Of a stretch of DNA of 64,000 nt, positions 28,710 through 40,707 are shown piece after piece (positions within the stretch are counted from its first letter, which is position 1; each line of letters opens with the position of its first letter). Below the pieces are notes generated by a model, which had not been told where the DNA came from, did no database searches, and was given only the letters and a program-made list of their open reading frames with translations. This stretch comes from Brevundimonas sp. (GTDB lineage Bacteria > Pseudomonadota > Alphaproteobacteria > Caulobacterales > Caulobacteraceae), in the NCBI RefSeq assembly GCF_029946145.1, contig NZ_JAQSDY010000030.1:50540-114539 (forward strand), read 5' to 3'. The translations under genes and the position numbers were made by a program.

Positions 28710-29912
28710 GTGTCGGAGTATGCCCTTATGGTGAAACAGGCTGGCCAGGCGGCGACCGATGAAGCGGTGCGCCGGGGCTATATCGAAGGCCCGCCTTCGC
28801 CTGTGGTCACCCAACCGGCCCTGAAGCTGCTTCGCGGCGGCAAGGATCAGCCACCCGCTGACTTCACATTTATCGACCTGTTCGCCGGGATCGGCGGGCT
28901 GCGGCGCGGGTTCGAGTCCATCGGCGGGCGCTGCGTCTTCACGTCCGAGTGGGACAAGTACAGCCAGAAGACCTACGCCGCGAACTTCCCCGACGACGAC
29001 CACGAGATCAACGGCGACATCACCAAGGTGGATGTCACGGACATCCCGGCGCACGACGTGCTGCTGGCCGGTTTTCCGTGCCAGCCGTTCTCGATCGCCG
29101 GCGTGTCCAAGAAGAACGCCCTGGGCCGCGCCCACGGGTTCGAGGACAAGACCCAGGGGACGCTGTTCTTCGATGTGGCGCGGATCATCAAACATCATCA
29201 GCCCGCCGCCTTCCTGCTGGAGAACGTCCGCAACCTGGTCAGCCACGACAAGGGCAAGACGTTCCAGACCATCAAGGACGTTCTGACCGGGGAACTTGGC
29301 TACACCATCGACTTCCGGGTCATCGATGGCCGTCACTGGACCCCGCAGCACCGGGAACGGATTTTCATTGTCGGCTTCCGGGCCGATCAGGGCTTCCGCT
29401 TCGCGGATATGAAGCTGCCTGACGCGGCGCCCAAGCTGGTGGAGATTCTTCACCGCGAAGGCGACGAGTCCGAGATACCGGACCAGAAATACACCGTCGG
29501 CAACTCGGGTCGTGTGGCGGACAAATACACACTGACGGATCACCTCTGGAACTATCTCCAGCGCTACAAGGAGAAGCACCAGGCGGCCGGCAACGGCTTT
29601 GGTTTCGGTCTGGTGGGGCCGGAGAATGTCGCCCGCACCTTGTCAGCCCGCTACTACAAGGATGGGTCGGAGATTCTGGTGAAACGAGGTGAGGGGGAGA
29701 CGCCTCGCCGTCTTACGCCGCGCGAGTGTGCGCGCCTGATGGGTTTCGATTCTCCGCGTGGCGCGGAGTTCATCATCCCGGTGTCGGACACCCAGGCCTA
29801 TCGCCAGTTCGGCAATTCTGTTGTTGTGCCGGCCGTGAAAGCCGTCGCCGAACATATGAAGCCGCACCTCTTCGCCGCTCTCGGGAAACGGCCGAAGGCC
29901 GGGGTTGGCTGA
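28710..29912 (+). CDS. dcm: DNA (cytosine-5) methyltransferase, Dcm/M.EcoRII type
   Basis: 400 residues. All ordered motifs are present: [20 protein letters not shown] (motif I, near residue 52), the catalytic [14 protein letters not shown] (IV), ENVRNL (VI), [12 protein letters not shown] (VIII) and [13 protein letters not shown] (X). The target-recognition region ([12 protein letters not shown], then [19 protein letters not shown]) closely resembles that of E. coli Dcm, which methylates the inner C of CCWGG, so the same target is likely. The start is GTG 28710 or ATG 28728. The stop overlaps the vsr start by 8 bases. It protects host DNA from the endonuclease encoded two genes on. Confidence 0.94.
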   Translation: MSEYALMVKQAGQAATDEAVRRGYIEGPPSPVVTQPALKLLRGGKDQPPADFTFIDLFAGIGGLRRGFESIGGRCVFTSEWDKYSQKTYAANFPDDDHEINGDITKVDVTDIPAHDVLLAGFPCQPFSIAGVSKKNALGRAHGFEDKTQGTLFFDVARIIKHHQPAAFLLENVRNLVSHDKGKTFQTIKDVLTGELGYTIDFRVIDGRHWTPQHRERIFIVGFRADQGFRFADMKLPDAAPKLVEILHREGDESEIPDQKYTVGNSGRVADKYTLTDHLWNYLQRYKEKHQAAGNGFGFGLVGPENVARTLSARYYKDGSEILVKRGEGETPRRLTPRECARLMGFDSPRGAEFIIPVSDTQAYRQFGNSVVVPAVKAVAEHMKPHLFAALGKRPKAGVG

Positions 29913-30354
29913 CGTCGTCGATCCGGCGACCCGCAGCCGGATGATGTCCGGCATCCGGGGCAAGAACACCAAACCGGAGTTGATGATCCGCAAGGCGCTG
30001 CATGCGCGCGGGTTTCGCTATCGGCTGCACTGCGATCTGCCGGGAAGGCCGGACATCTGCCTGCCTAAGCACCGGGCGGTGATCTTTGTGCACGGCTGCT
30101 TCTGGCACGGACACGACTGCCATCTGTTCAAATGGCCAAAGACGCGACCGGAGTTCTGGGAAGCAAAGATCGGGCGCAATCGGCAGGTCGATATCGAGGC
30201 CGAGAACAGACTTCTGGATGCGGGCTGGCGCGTGGCGACGGTATGGGAGTGCGCTCTCAAGGGACGTGAACGTCTATCGCTTGAAGAACTGACCACCCGC
30301 TGCGCAGACTGGTTGAAGTCAGGGCAACAACGTCTGACCATCAGAGGGACCTGA
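29905..30354 (+). CDS. vsr: Very short patch repair endonuclease
   Basis: 149 residues. Vsr nicks DNA 5' of the T in T:G mismatches made when 5-methylcytosine deaminates, and so limits mutation at methylated sites. Family features: [20 protein letters not shown] near residues 12-31, the catalytic aspartate in LPGRPDI, and [20 protein letters not shown] near 70-89, whose cysteines and histidines bind structural zinc. The start is TTG 29905, inside the last codons of dcm, giving [13 protein letters not shown] like other Vsr proteins; ATG 29941 would cut this. It ends 1 base before the endonuclease gene. Confidence 0.94.
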   Translation: MADVVDPATRSRMMSGIRGKNTKPELMIRKALHARGFRYRLHCDLPGRPDICLPKHRAVIFVHGCFWHGHDCHLFKWPKTRPEFWEAKIGRNRQVDIEAENRLLDAGWRVATVWECALKGRERLSLEELTTRCADWLKSGQQRLTIRGT

Positions 30355-30355
30355 T

Positions 30356-31579
30356 TTGCGCAGGGGAATGTTGTCCGACCTGTTCGCAGGCGCCGTCGCC
30401 AAGCGGCTGACGCTGGTTGAGACCATCACCGAGCGATCAAACCAGCACGAGTTCCAGGGCGTTCAGCCGCTTCGCCAGCTTTTGGGAGATGAGGACCGCA
30501 AGGGCGTTCCTACACGGTTTATCTGGCTTTCAGATGAGCAGGGCTCTCTCACCGAGGACGGATTTCTGAGTTGGTCGAACGTCCGCAAGGGCAAGCCTCG
30601 ATCGCCGGAATATCACCTCTACTATTCCACCAACGCCGTAACCGAGGCGATGGCCGTCGGTGATCTGCTCGTCATCGCCTTGCAACGCGATGGATCATTC
30701 CTGACGATTGTCACACCCGCCGCCGGGGCAGTCCAAAACCAGCTTCTGTGGCTGTTTGGCCTGGAGCCGCCGGACGAGCAAAACGTCACTGTTCAGCATC
30801 TTGATGCGGAGCACGACACCGAGCTGGGATTTGCAGCAAGGTATATTCTCGATGAGCTTTCCATCGAGCCGGAAGAGCCCGAGGCTGATCGCCTCGATCA
30901 ACTGATTGAACCGTATGGGCTGACCTTCCCCAAGACGAAGGTCTTCTCCGAACTCGCACGGCGTTCGCTGCCCGAAGTCTCAGCGATTGATGACCCGGAC
31001 GGCGCGCTCGTCGATTGGCTGGATCAGGAGGAGCGGCTCTTCCGGAGACTGGAACGGAGGATTGTTGTCGAGAGAATTGGGAATGGCTTTCAAGCGGCCG
31101 GCGTTATCGACGTCGATGGCTTCCTGTCATTTTCCCTGAGCGTCCAGAACCGTCGAAAGGCCAGGGCCGGTCAGGCGCTCGAGAACCACCTTGAGGCGGT
31201 TTTTCTGGCACAGGAGATTCGGTTTGCGCGGGGTGCGCAAACGGAGAATCGCAACAAGCCGGACTTCCTGTTCCCCGGAGCGAACGACTACGCGGACGCT
31301 GCTTTCCCTGAAGCGCGGCTGACCATGCTGGGCGCCAAATCGACCTTGAAGGATCGATGGAGGCAGGTGCTTTCAGAAGCCCGTCGCATTGAGCACAAGC
31401 ACCTTTTGACACTTGAGCCGGGCATCTCCGAGAACCAAACCGACGAGATGCGGGCAAAGTCATTGCAACTCGTCATACCGCGTCGGCTGCACGAAACGTT
31501 CATGCCCGCCCAAAGAGATTGGTTGATCGATTTGACGAGTTTTCTGGAGCTTGTTCGCGCCCGGCAGGACGTCATCTAG
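30356..31579 (+). CDS. Type IIE restriction endonuclease, EcoRII family
   Basis: 407 residues, against 404 for EcoRII. The C-terminal catalytic domain carries NKPDFLFPGANDYADAAFP, then MLGAKSTLKDRWRQVL, matching the EcoRII core (KKPDFLFP, AVKTTCKDRWRQ) with the active-site Asp and Lys kept. The end LVIPRRLHETF also matches. The N-terminal part (about 1-180) corresponds to the effector DNA-binding domain, which in EcoRII must bind a second site before cutting. CCWGG is the predicted target. The start is TTG 30356 with AGAGGG upstream; ATG 30368 is the alternative. Base composition looks AT-richer than in the flanking genes, which suggests transfer. Confidence 0.92.
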   Translation: MRRGMLSDLFAGAVAKRLTLVETITERSNQHEFQGVQPLRQLLGDEDRKGVPTRFIWLSDEQGSLTEDGFLSWSNVRKGKPRSPEYHLYYSTNAVTEAMAVGDLLVIALQRDGSFLTIVTPAAGAVQNQLLWLFGLEPPDEQNVTVQHLDAEHDTELGFAARYILDELSIEPEEPEADRLDQLIEPYGLTFPKTKVFSELARRSLPEVSAIDDPDGALVDWLDQEERLFRRLERRIVVERIGNGFQAAGVIDVDGFLSFSLSVQNRRKARAGQALENHLEAVFLAQEIRFARGAQTENRNKPDFLFPGANDYADAAFPEARLTMLGAKSTLKDRWRQVLSEARRIEHKHLLTLEPGISENQTDEMRAKSLQLVIPRRLHETFMPAQRDWLIDLTSFLELVRARQDVI

Positions 31580-31698
31580 CCGCACCACGTCTTCGGACGA
31601 TTATTTCCTAGCACTCCCATTCACGGCCCCGCCTGCGTTTGCGGGCCGATTTCGCCCGTTTGCCATACCCGCTGCGCGCCCCGCCCATAATTCGCGAC

Positions 31699-32505
31699 AT
31701 GACACAGACCCATGCCGATGAGCTCCCGCCCCGCCGACCGCGCCCGCCGGTCATCCCCGGCCACTATCGCCTGAGCAAGGAGAGCTGGGCCGAGATCGTG
31801 GAGGCGTACCGGAACGGCGCCACCGCGCGCGAACTGGCGGTCAAGTGGAGGGTCGCGCCGGGGTCGGTCTATTACCACGCGTGCCGGGACGGCTGGACCA
31901 AGAAGACCAATGGCGACGACCGGGCGCGGGCCCATGCGCGCGCGGTCGAGGCCGCCGAGGCCGTGCGGGCCGAGCGGCCGCGGGCGGACCGGATGGCGCT
32001 GAAAAACCTTTTCGCGCCCGAGGGCGCCGACGACCCTCTGGCCGGCGATCCCGTCGCCCTGGCGCGGGTGGCGGCGATGGCCTCGGGGCGGGCGATGCGG
32101 GGGCGGATGTGGGCCGAAGCCCGGGCGCTGACCGGGCTGGCCGAAAGCTATCAGCGGATGGCGGGGCAGGCGCAGGCGCGCGAGGCGGGGACGCTGGAGA
32201 CCCTGCCGCTGGCCAGCGTGTTCAATGTCGCCATGGCCAGCGAGGAGCGGCTGGAGGCGCGCTTCCACGTCAACGAGCGGCCGGGGGTGAAGGACCCGGA
32301 CCGGGACCTGAAGAACGAGTGGTGGGAGCTGCGGCGGTTCCGGCAGCAGCTGGAGACGGCGCAGGAAGGCTTGATGGAGGAGCTGGGCGCCCACAGCCGA
32401 CGGCTGGAGGCGATGGTGCGGGCGGCGGGGCTGACGCCGCCGACGTTCGAACCGGCGCCGGTGACGCTCAAGACGGGGAGTTCCTGGCCCCCGGAGAGCG
32501 GCTGA
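31699..32505 (+). CDS. HTH protein of unknown function, terminase-small-subunit-like N-terminus
   Basis: 268 residues from ATG 31699. Residues about 24-65 form a helix-turn-helix (SWAEIVEAYRNGATARELAV, then KWRVAPGSVYYHACRDGWT), like the N-terminal DNA-binding part of phage small terminase or gcrA-type proteins. The remainder is helical and rich in Ala, Arg and Glu, with a probable coiled coil near 200-250 (ELRRFRQQLETAQEGLMEEL). No neighbouring large terminase or other phage gene exists. GC content is high, so it looks native. I do not know its function. Confidence 0.75.
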   Translation: MTQTHADELPPRRPRPPVIPGHYRLSKESWAEIVEAYRNGATARELAVKWRVAPGSVYYHACRDGWTKKTNGDDRARAHARAVEAAEAVRAERPRADRMALKNLFAPEGADDPLAGDPVALARVAAMASGRAMRGRMWAEARALTGLAESYQRMAGQAQAREAGTLETLPLASVFNVAMASEERLEARFHVNERPGVKDPDRDLKNEWWELRRFRQQLETAQEGLMEELGAHSRRLEAMVRAAGLTPPTFEPAPVTLKTGSSWPPESG

Positions 32506-32597
32506 CGTTTCTGCCGGGAGGGGGCTGACCGGCCCGGGTTGACCCGTTTTCGCGATCCGGTTCTATGGAGGTTCAATCCTTGCGGGAGGGGGTCTCA

Positions 32598-33062
32598 ATG
32601 AATTGGCGCATGGTGGTTTCGTCGGCTCTGGCTGCGGTCGTGTTGAACGGCTGCGCCACGCGCGACCCCTTCGTTCATACCCGGCCGCTGGTGTCGCAAT
32701 CCGAACTGCTGGGCGACATCGACCGCTGTCAGGCTCTGGCGCGGACGGGCGGCGCCGGAGCGAACGGAATGCCGTACAATCCGGCGCTGCCGTCCCAGGC
32801 CGGCGCCGCGCTGGGCGCCGGCATCGGCCAGGGCATTGCCCAGGCCCAGGCGCAACAGACGGGCTATGAGCGCTGCATGGCCGACCGTGGCTATCTGCAG
32901 ACGACGCTGACGGCTGACGAACTCACCGCCTACCGCGCGCTGAAGACCGAGGACGAGCGCAAGGCGTGGCTGGCGGCGTTCGCGGCCCGCGACCACGGCG
33001 AACGGTCCGTCCGCCGCACCGAGCCCGAGTGCAGGCCCAATCTGCTGGTGGCCTGCAACTGA
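32598..33062 (+). CDS. Predicted lipoprotein, glycine-zipper-like centre
   Basis: 154 residues from ATG 32598, with a GGGAGGGGG ribosome site. The signal ends in the lipobox VLNGC, so the protein is probably anchored in the outer membrane. The middle (QAGAALGAGIGQGIAQAQAQ) is a glycine-zipper-like helix, and cysteines follow in GYERCMADRGY and at the C-terminus (ECRPNLLVACN). Such proteins occur widely in Caulobacterales without known role. It is a single gene between the HTH protein and a convergent DUF1036 gene. Confidence 0.8.
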   Translation: MNWRMVVSSALAAVVLNGCATRDPFVHTRPLVSQSELLGDIDRCQALARTGGAGANGMPYNPALPSQAGAALGAGIGQGIAQAQAQQTGYERCMADRGYLQTTLTADELTAYRALKTEDERKAWLAAFAARDHGERSVRRTEPECRPNLLVACN

Positions 33063-33108
33063 GCCGCACGCCCGCGCCCTCGCGGCGGCCGCCGTCAGGG
33101 CCGTGGGG

Positions 33109-34020
33109 TCAGGGCATCCGCCAGACGGTTTCGCCAAATGCCGTCGCGGCGTGGGTGTGGAACTGGCGCACGACCTGACCCGGGAGGCAGGTGTTCCCTG
33201 TCGGGACGTATTCGAAGAAGGCATCCGGATAGCGCACGCAGGTGCCGATATCGCCCGACCATTCCCGGTTGGATCCGTCCGTGGTCACGCCATACAGGTA
33301 GAAGCTCCGGTTCATCGTCGTCGCCAGGGTGCTGCAGGCGCCGCTGGCGATCGCGAACCATCCCCGGGTGGCGAACCGCGTCTGCCCTTCGGGCACGTAG
33401 GACACAGCGACGACGGCCGGCATGCCGCTGTCGTTACAGGCCTTGATGCTGATGTTGGAAGGTTGCGGCGTCGGTTCGTCCTCCTCCTCCTCCCACGCTT
33501 CGTCGTCCCATTCGTCCTCGTCCGCGGACGAACGGAGCTCGCTGACGGAGAGCGTCGCCGCCGCCGTCCCTTCGGCCAGACGACCGACCCAGACGTCGTA
33601 GACGCCGGAGGTCGGCGTCTCGAACACGACCTCGGCGGCCAGCCCCGGTCCGCTGTCGTCGTCGCAAACCAGTCTTCCGTCGGGTCCGTTGACCAGCAGG
33701 GTCGTGTCAGCGTCCGAAGCCGTACGGAAAATCAGCGGCGAGACGCCCCCCGCCGTCCAGCGAACCTCATAAGTCGCCGCCTCGGTGATATGGCCGCGGC
33801 ACGCCTCCGGCAGGCTGCGGCCCTCCACATTGGCCGGACCGCCGGCGCGCACGGTCACCTCATGCGGGTCCGGGCGGAAGCCGTAGCTCATCGCCCGGGA
33901 GCCGTAGAGCGGCGCGAGGCGCGTGTTCTGCGCCGCCGCGACGCCGGGCGTCCCGACGAGGGTCAGGCCCAGGATCGCCGACAGGGCGACGCGCGCGCCG
34001 GGCGCGGACTGGTTGATCAT
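33109..34020 (-). CDS. Exported protein with pre-peptidase-like domain and C-terminal DUF1036
   Basis: 303 residues from ATG 34020. A signal peptide ends near GVAAAQN. Residues about 30-155 form a beta-sandwich like bacterial pre-peptidase C-terminal domains (SPLIFRTASDADTTLLVNGP, then GVYDVWVGRL). A very acidic linker (DEDEWDDEAWEEEEDEPT, about 169-186) leads to a DUF1036 domain (ISIKACNDSGMPAVVAVSYV, then RGWFAIASGACSTL). DUF1036 proteins are secreted alphaproteobacterial proteins of unknown role. The combination is unusual and is described from sequence only. Confidence 0.78.
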   Translation of the reverse strand: MINQSAPGARVALSAILGLTLVGTPGVAAAQNTRLAPLYGSRAMSYGFRPDPHEVTVRAGGPANVEGRSLPEACRGHITEAATYEVRWTAGGVSPLIFRTASDADTTLLVNGPDGRLVCDDDSGPGLAAEVVFETPTSGVYDVWVGRLAEGTAAATLSVSELRSSADEDEWDDEAWEEEEDEPTPQPSNISIKACNDSGMPAVVAVSYVPEGQTRFATRGWFAIASGACSTLATTMNRSFYLYGVTTDGSNREWSGDIGTCVRYPDAFFEYVPTGNTCLPGQVVRQFHTHAATAFGETVWRMP

Positions 34021-34110
34021 CAAAGGGTCCCCCGACCGCGGTTCAGAACAGTGCGCGGGGCGAACGCTAATCGGGAGACGTCCGGACGCCAACCCAATTC
34101 GGCCGGCGCC

Positions 34111-34154
34111 CCTCCACCGCGTCGCGGTCCCCCTTCGCTTCGCCAACGGGAGGA
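34111..34154. repeat. REP-like palindromic sequence, probably degenerate
   Basis: CCTCCACCGCGTCGCGGTCC is followed by a CTTCGCTTCGCCAACGGGAGG arm. This resembles the CCTCC...GGAGG palindromes common between genes in this group. It lies in the 147-base gap between two minus-strand genes. Confidence 0.45.
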
Positions 34155-34167
34155 GAAACCGGGGCGT

Positions 34168-37518
<3,351 letters not shown>

Positions 37519-37729
37519 GGTTTCGTGCCCCGCAACAGACGTCTGAACCGCCCCCGGGGGCGCCGCGTCCTTGTCGGGCGGCAACAGAGCATTGCCGGGC
37601 AGGCCAAGTCCAGCCGTCGGGCCGCCGCCGCGCCGCGCCGAAGCGTGAATTCTTTGTCATGCGGCGACAGGTTGTGACCGCCTGCCGCCTGCGTCATGGT
37701 TCGTGAAACAACAAGGGCACAAATCCGCA

Positions 37730-38095
37730 ATGCGTATCCAGATAGTGTTGGCCGGCGTCGCGGCGGCCGCCGTGATGGCCTTCCCCGCGCTGGCCCAGGA
37801 GGGCCAGTACGGCGAGCAGCTGAACCGGATCGTCACCGAGGCCGCCGCCGGAACCTGTCTGGAGGCGCTGATGGCTCCGTCCCTGCTGGACGCCTGCAAC
37901 GGCCAGATCCAGGGCATGGCCCCGGCGCTGAGCGCCATGGGTGCGATCGAGTCCATGACCTTCGTCAGCGCGCAGGACACGCCCGGGGGCCGGGTCGAGA
38001 CCTGGGCCGTCAAATTCGCGGGCGGCCAGACCCTGAGCTGGGTCATCGGCCATCAGCAGGACGGCAAGTTCAGCACCGTCGGCACCGCGGGCTAG
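37730..38095 (+). CDS. Small predicted periplasmic protein of unknown function
   Basis: 121 residues from ATG 37730. The signal peptide IQIVLAGVAAAAVMAFPALAQ is clear. The mature part has two cysteines (AGTCLEALMAPSLLDACNGQ) that may pair, followed by a beta-rich half (VETWAVKFAGGQTLSWVIG). No family recognised. A frame start at GTG 37703 would add nine polar residues before the signal. Its stop is 3 bases before the DUF305 gene, so it probably heads an operon with DUF305 and LVIVD. Confidence 0.72.
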   Translation: MRIQIVLAGVAAAAVMAFPALAQEGQYGEQLNRIVTEAAAGTCLEALMAPSLLDACNGQIQGMAPALSAMGAIESMTFVSAQDTPGGRVETWAVKFAGGQTLSWVIGHQQDGKFSTVGTAG

Positions 38096-38098
38096 CGA

Positions 38099-38773
38099 AT
38101 GACCCTTCTGCCGGGTCTCATCCTCGCCGGACTGATCGCGGCCCAGACCGGGACGCAGACGCCGCCGATCTTCCAGCCGGGCGCGCCCGGCCAGGGCGCG
38201 CGGGTGATCACGGCCGAGCAGGCGGTGGCGCTCAGCCGATCGACCTTCACCGCCGCTGACGTCGCCTTCATGCAGCACATGATCGTTCACCACGCCCAGG
38301 CCGTGGAGATGGTCGGCCTGCTCGAGACCCGGGGCGCGAACCCGGCCGTCCGTATGATGGGCCGCCGCATCGCCCTGAGCCAGCAGGCCGAGATGGACAT
38401 CATGCGCGACTGGCTGAGCCAGCGCGGCCAGCCGCTGGAGATGCCGGGCATGTCCCACGCCGGCATGGATCACTCGGCCCACATGGGCCACGCCCCCGCC
38501 CACGCCATGCCCGCCTCCGACACCCCGGTCATGGCCGGCATGCTGTCCCCGGCGCAGATGCAGACCCTCGCCGCCGCCACCGGCCCCGCCTTCGACCGCC
38601 TGTTCCTTCAAGGCATGATCCAGCATCACCAGGGCGCGCTCGACATGGTCGACGCCCTGCTGGCCAACCCCGGCGCGGCCGAAGACACCCTGCTGTCCGA
38701 TTTCACCAACTCCGTCGTCGCCGACCAGTCGACGGAGATCCTGCGCATGCAATCCATCCTCTCAGACCTCTGA
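38099..38773 (+). CDS. DUF305 protein with two HxxxxH-type metal motifs
   Basis: 224 residues with a short hydrophobic N-terminus (probable signal peptide). Two tandem DUF305 halves are seen: FMQHMIVHHAQAVEM near residues 58-72 and FLQGMIQHHQGALDM near 165-180. DUF305 is a four-helix domain of ferritin-like shape, and these HH motifs are thought to bind metal; members are often near copper-resistance genes. A Met/His-rich linker (GMSHAGMDHSAHMGHAPAHA, about 120-139) separates the halves and could hold copper or silver. It sits 3 bases after the previous gene and 22 before the LVIVD gene. Confidence 0.87.
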   Translation: MTLLPGLILAGLIAAQTGTQTPPIFQPGAPGQGARVITAEQAVALSRSTFTAADVAFMQHMIVHHAQAVEMVGLLETRGANPAVRMMGRRIALSQQAEMDIMRDWLSQRGQPLEMPGMSHAGMDHSAHMGHAPAHAMPASDTPVMAGMLSPAQMQTLAAATGPAFDRLFLQGMIQHHQGALDMVDALLANPGAAEDTLLSDFTNSVVADQSTEILRMQSILSDL

Positions 38774-38795
38774 ACCCTCACCCCAAGGAGCGGCC

Positions 38796-40628
38796 ATGAA
38801 CGTTCGCAGCACCCTGCTTTCCACCGCCGCCGCCCTCGGCGTGCTGATGAGCGCCGGCCTCGCCTCGGCCCAGGCGCCCGCCGCCCAGGTCATCACGGCC
38901 GACGCCCGCAGCGCCCTGACCGGCGGCCTGCACGACGCCGGCCAGCTGGCGAGCGGCATGACGCTGGAATATTCGGTCCAGCCCGCGCCCGGCTTCTACG
39001 ATCCCGACGCCCTGTTCGCACCGCCGCAGAACGCCGCCGAGGCCGCTGCCTTCCAGGAGCGGATGCGCAACAATCCCAAATACGGCCCCCTGGCCCTGGC
39101 CAACAGCGACATGGCCATGTCCAACGGCCGGCTGTTCGTCGGCAATTTCAACGGTTTCAACGCCTATGACGTGACCCGCGGCGCGCCCGAACTGGTCATG
39201 TCAGTGGTCTGCCCCGGCGGTCAGGGCGACGTCTCGGTGGTCGGAAACCTGCTGTTCATGTCGGTGGAGCAGAACCGCGCCCGCCTCGACTGCGGCACGG
39301 CCCCCGCAGAGGGCGACGTCAACGCCGAACGCTTCCGCGGCATCCGCATCTTCGACATCAGCGACCTGAACGCCCCGCGCCAGATCGCCGCCGTCCAGAC
39401 GTGCCGCGGCTCGCACACCCACACCCTGGCGCCCGACCCGGCCGATCCGCGCAGCCTCTACATCTACAACTCGGGCACCGCCGACGTTCGCAAGACCGAG
39501 GAGCTGGCCATCTGCACCGACGGCCAGCCGGACCAGAACCCCGAGACCGCCCTGTTCTCCATCGACGTCATCAAGGTGAACCTGGACCGGCCGCAGGACG
39601 CCGCCATCGTCAACCGCCCGCGCATCTTCGCCGACAGCCAGACCGGCCGCGTCGCCGGCCTGTGGCGCGGCGGCGCCGCCGGCATCGCCAGCCAGCGCAC
39701 GGCCCAGACCAACCAGTGCCACGACATCACCGTCTACCCCGAGATCGGCCTGGCCGCCGGCGCCTGCAGCGGCAATGGCATCCTGCTGGACATCTCGGAC
39801 CCCCGGAACCCGACCCGGGTGTCCGACATCTTCGACCCCGACATGGCCTACTGGCACTCGGCCACCTTCAACAACGCCGGGGACAAGGTCGTCTTCACCG
39901 ACGAGTGGGGCGGCGGCATCGGCGCGCGCTGCCAGGCGACCGACCCCTCGACCTGGGGCGCCAACATGGTCGCCACCATCGAGAACCGCACCCTGCGCGG
40001 CCGGGCCTTCCACAAGCTGCCCTCGGCCCAGGGCGCCGACGAGAACTGCGTCGCCCACAACGGCATGATCATCCCCGTCCCCGGCCGCGACCTGATGGTC
40101 CAGGCCTGGTATCAGGGCGGCGTCTCGGTCATGGACTTCACCGACCCGACGAAGCCGTTCGAGATCGCCTATTTCGACCGCGGCCCGGTCGAGGAGGGCA
40201 AGCTGATCGTCGCCGGCTCATGGTCGGCCTACTGGTTCAACGGCCGCATCTACTCCAGCGAGATCGCCCGCGGCCTCGACGTGCTGAAACTGGTCCCCGG
40301 CGAGTTCCTGTCGGCGGCCGAGATCGCCGCGGCCGAGTCCGTCCGCTCCGACCAGATCAACCCCCAGACCCAGATGCGCATCAACTGGCCCGACCACCCC
40401 GACGTGGCCCAGGCCTGGCTTGACCAGATATCGCGTTCGCCGACCGCCGACGCCGCCCTGACGGGACAGGTCCAGGCGGGCATCGACCAGTGGCGCCGTC
40501 GGGCCAGCAACCGCCGGGGTTCCGCCGAGCTGGCCGCGGCCCTGACCGCGGCGGCCGACAAGGCGACCGGGGCCGACAAGGGCCGGATGCAGTCGCTGGC
40601 GGGGATGTTCGAGCGGCGGGCGGGCTGA
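38796..40628 (+). CDS. Exported LVIVD-repeat protein (beta-propeller)
   Basis: 610 residues with a signal peptide ending SAQAPAAQ. Repeats with the pattern FRGIRIFDISDLNAPRQIAA, GNGILLDISDPRNPTRVSDI and GGVSVMDFTDPTKPFEIAYF are LVIVD repeats, which build a beta-propeller in secreted or periplasmic proteins. Paired DUF305 and LVIVD genes recur in proteobacteria and actinobacteria, which suggests a shared envelope role; the reaction, if any, is unknown. Ribosome site AAGGAG precedes ATG 38796. No terminator is visible before the next gene, 79 bases on. Confidence 0.9.
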   Translation: MNVRSTLLSTAAALGVLMSAGLASAQAPAAQVITADARSALTGGLHDAGQLASGMTLEYSVQPAPGFYDPDALFAPPQNAAEAAAFQERMRNNPKYGPLALANSDMAMSNGRLFVGNFNGFNAYDVTRGAPELVMSVVCPGGQGDVSVVGNLLFMSVEQNRARLDCGTAPAEGDVNAERFRGIRIFDISDLNAPRQIAAVQTCRGSHTHTLAPDPADPRSLYIYNSGTADVRKTEELAICTDGQPDQNPETALFSIDVIKVNLDRPQDAAIVNRPRIFADSQTGRVAGLWRGGAAGIASQRTAQTNQCHDITVYPEIGLAAGACSGNGILLDISDPRNPTRVSDIFDPDMAYWHSATFNNAGDKVVFTDEWGGGIGARCQATDPSTWGANMVATIENRTLRGRAFHKLPSAQGADENCVAHNGMIIPVPGRDLMVQAWYQGGVSVMDFTDPTKPFEIAYFDRGPVEEGKLIVAGSWSAYWFNGRIYSSEIARGLDVLKLVPGEFLSAAEIAAAESVRSDQINPQTQMRINWPDHPDVAQAWLDQISRSPTADAALTGQVQAGIDQWRRRASNRRGSAELAAALTAAADKATGADKGRMQSLAGMFERRAG

Positions 40629-40707
40629 CGCCCGGGGCGGACGGCAGTCCGTCGGCGGAACGGCGTCCGGTCCCCGGCGTTATGCCGGGGAACCGAAAGA
40701 GTGTGTC

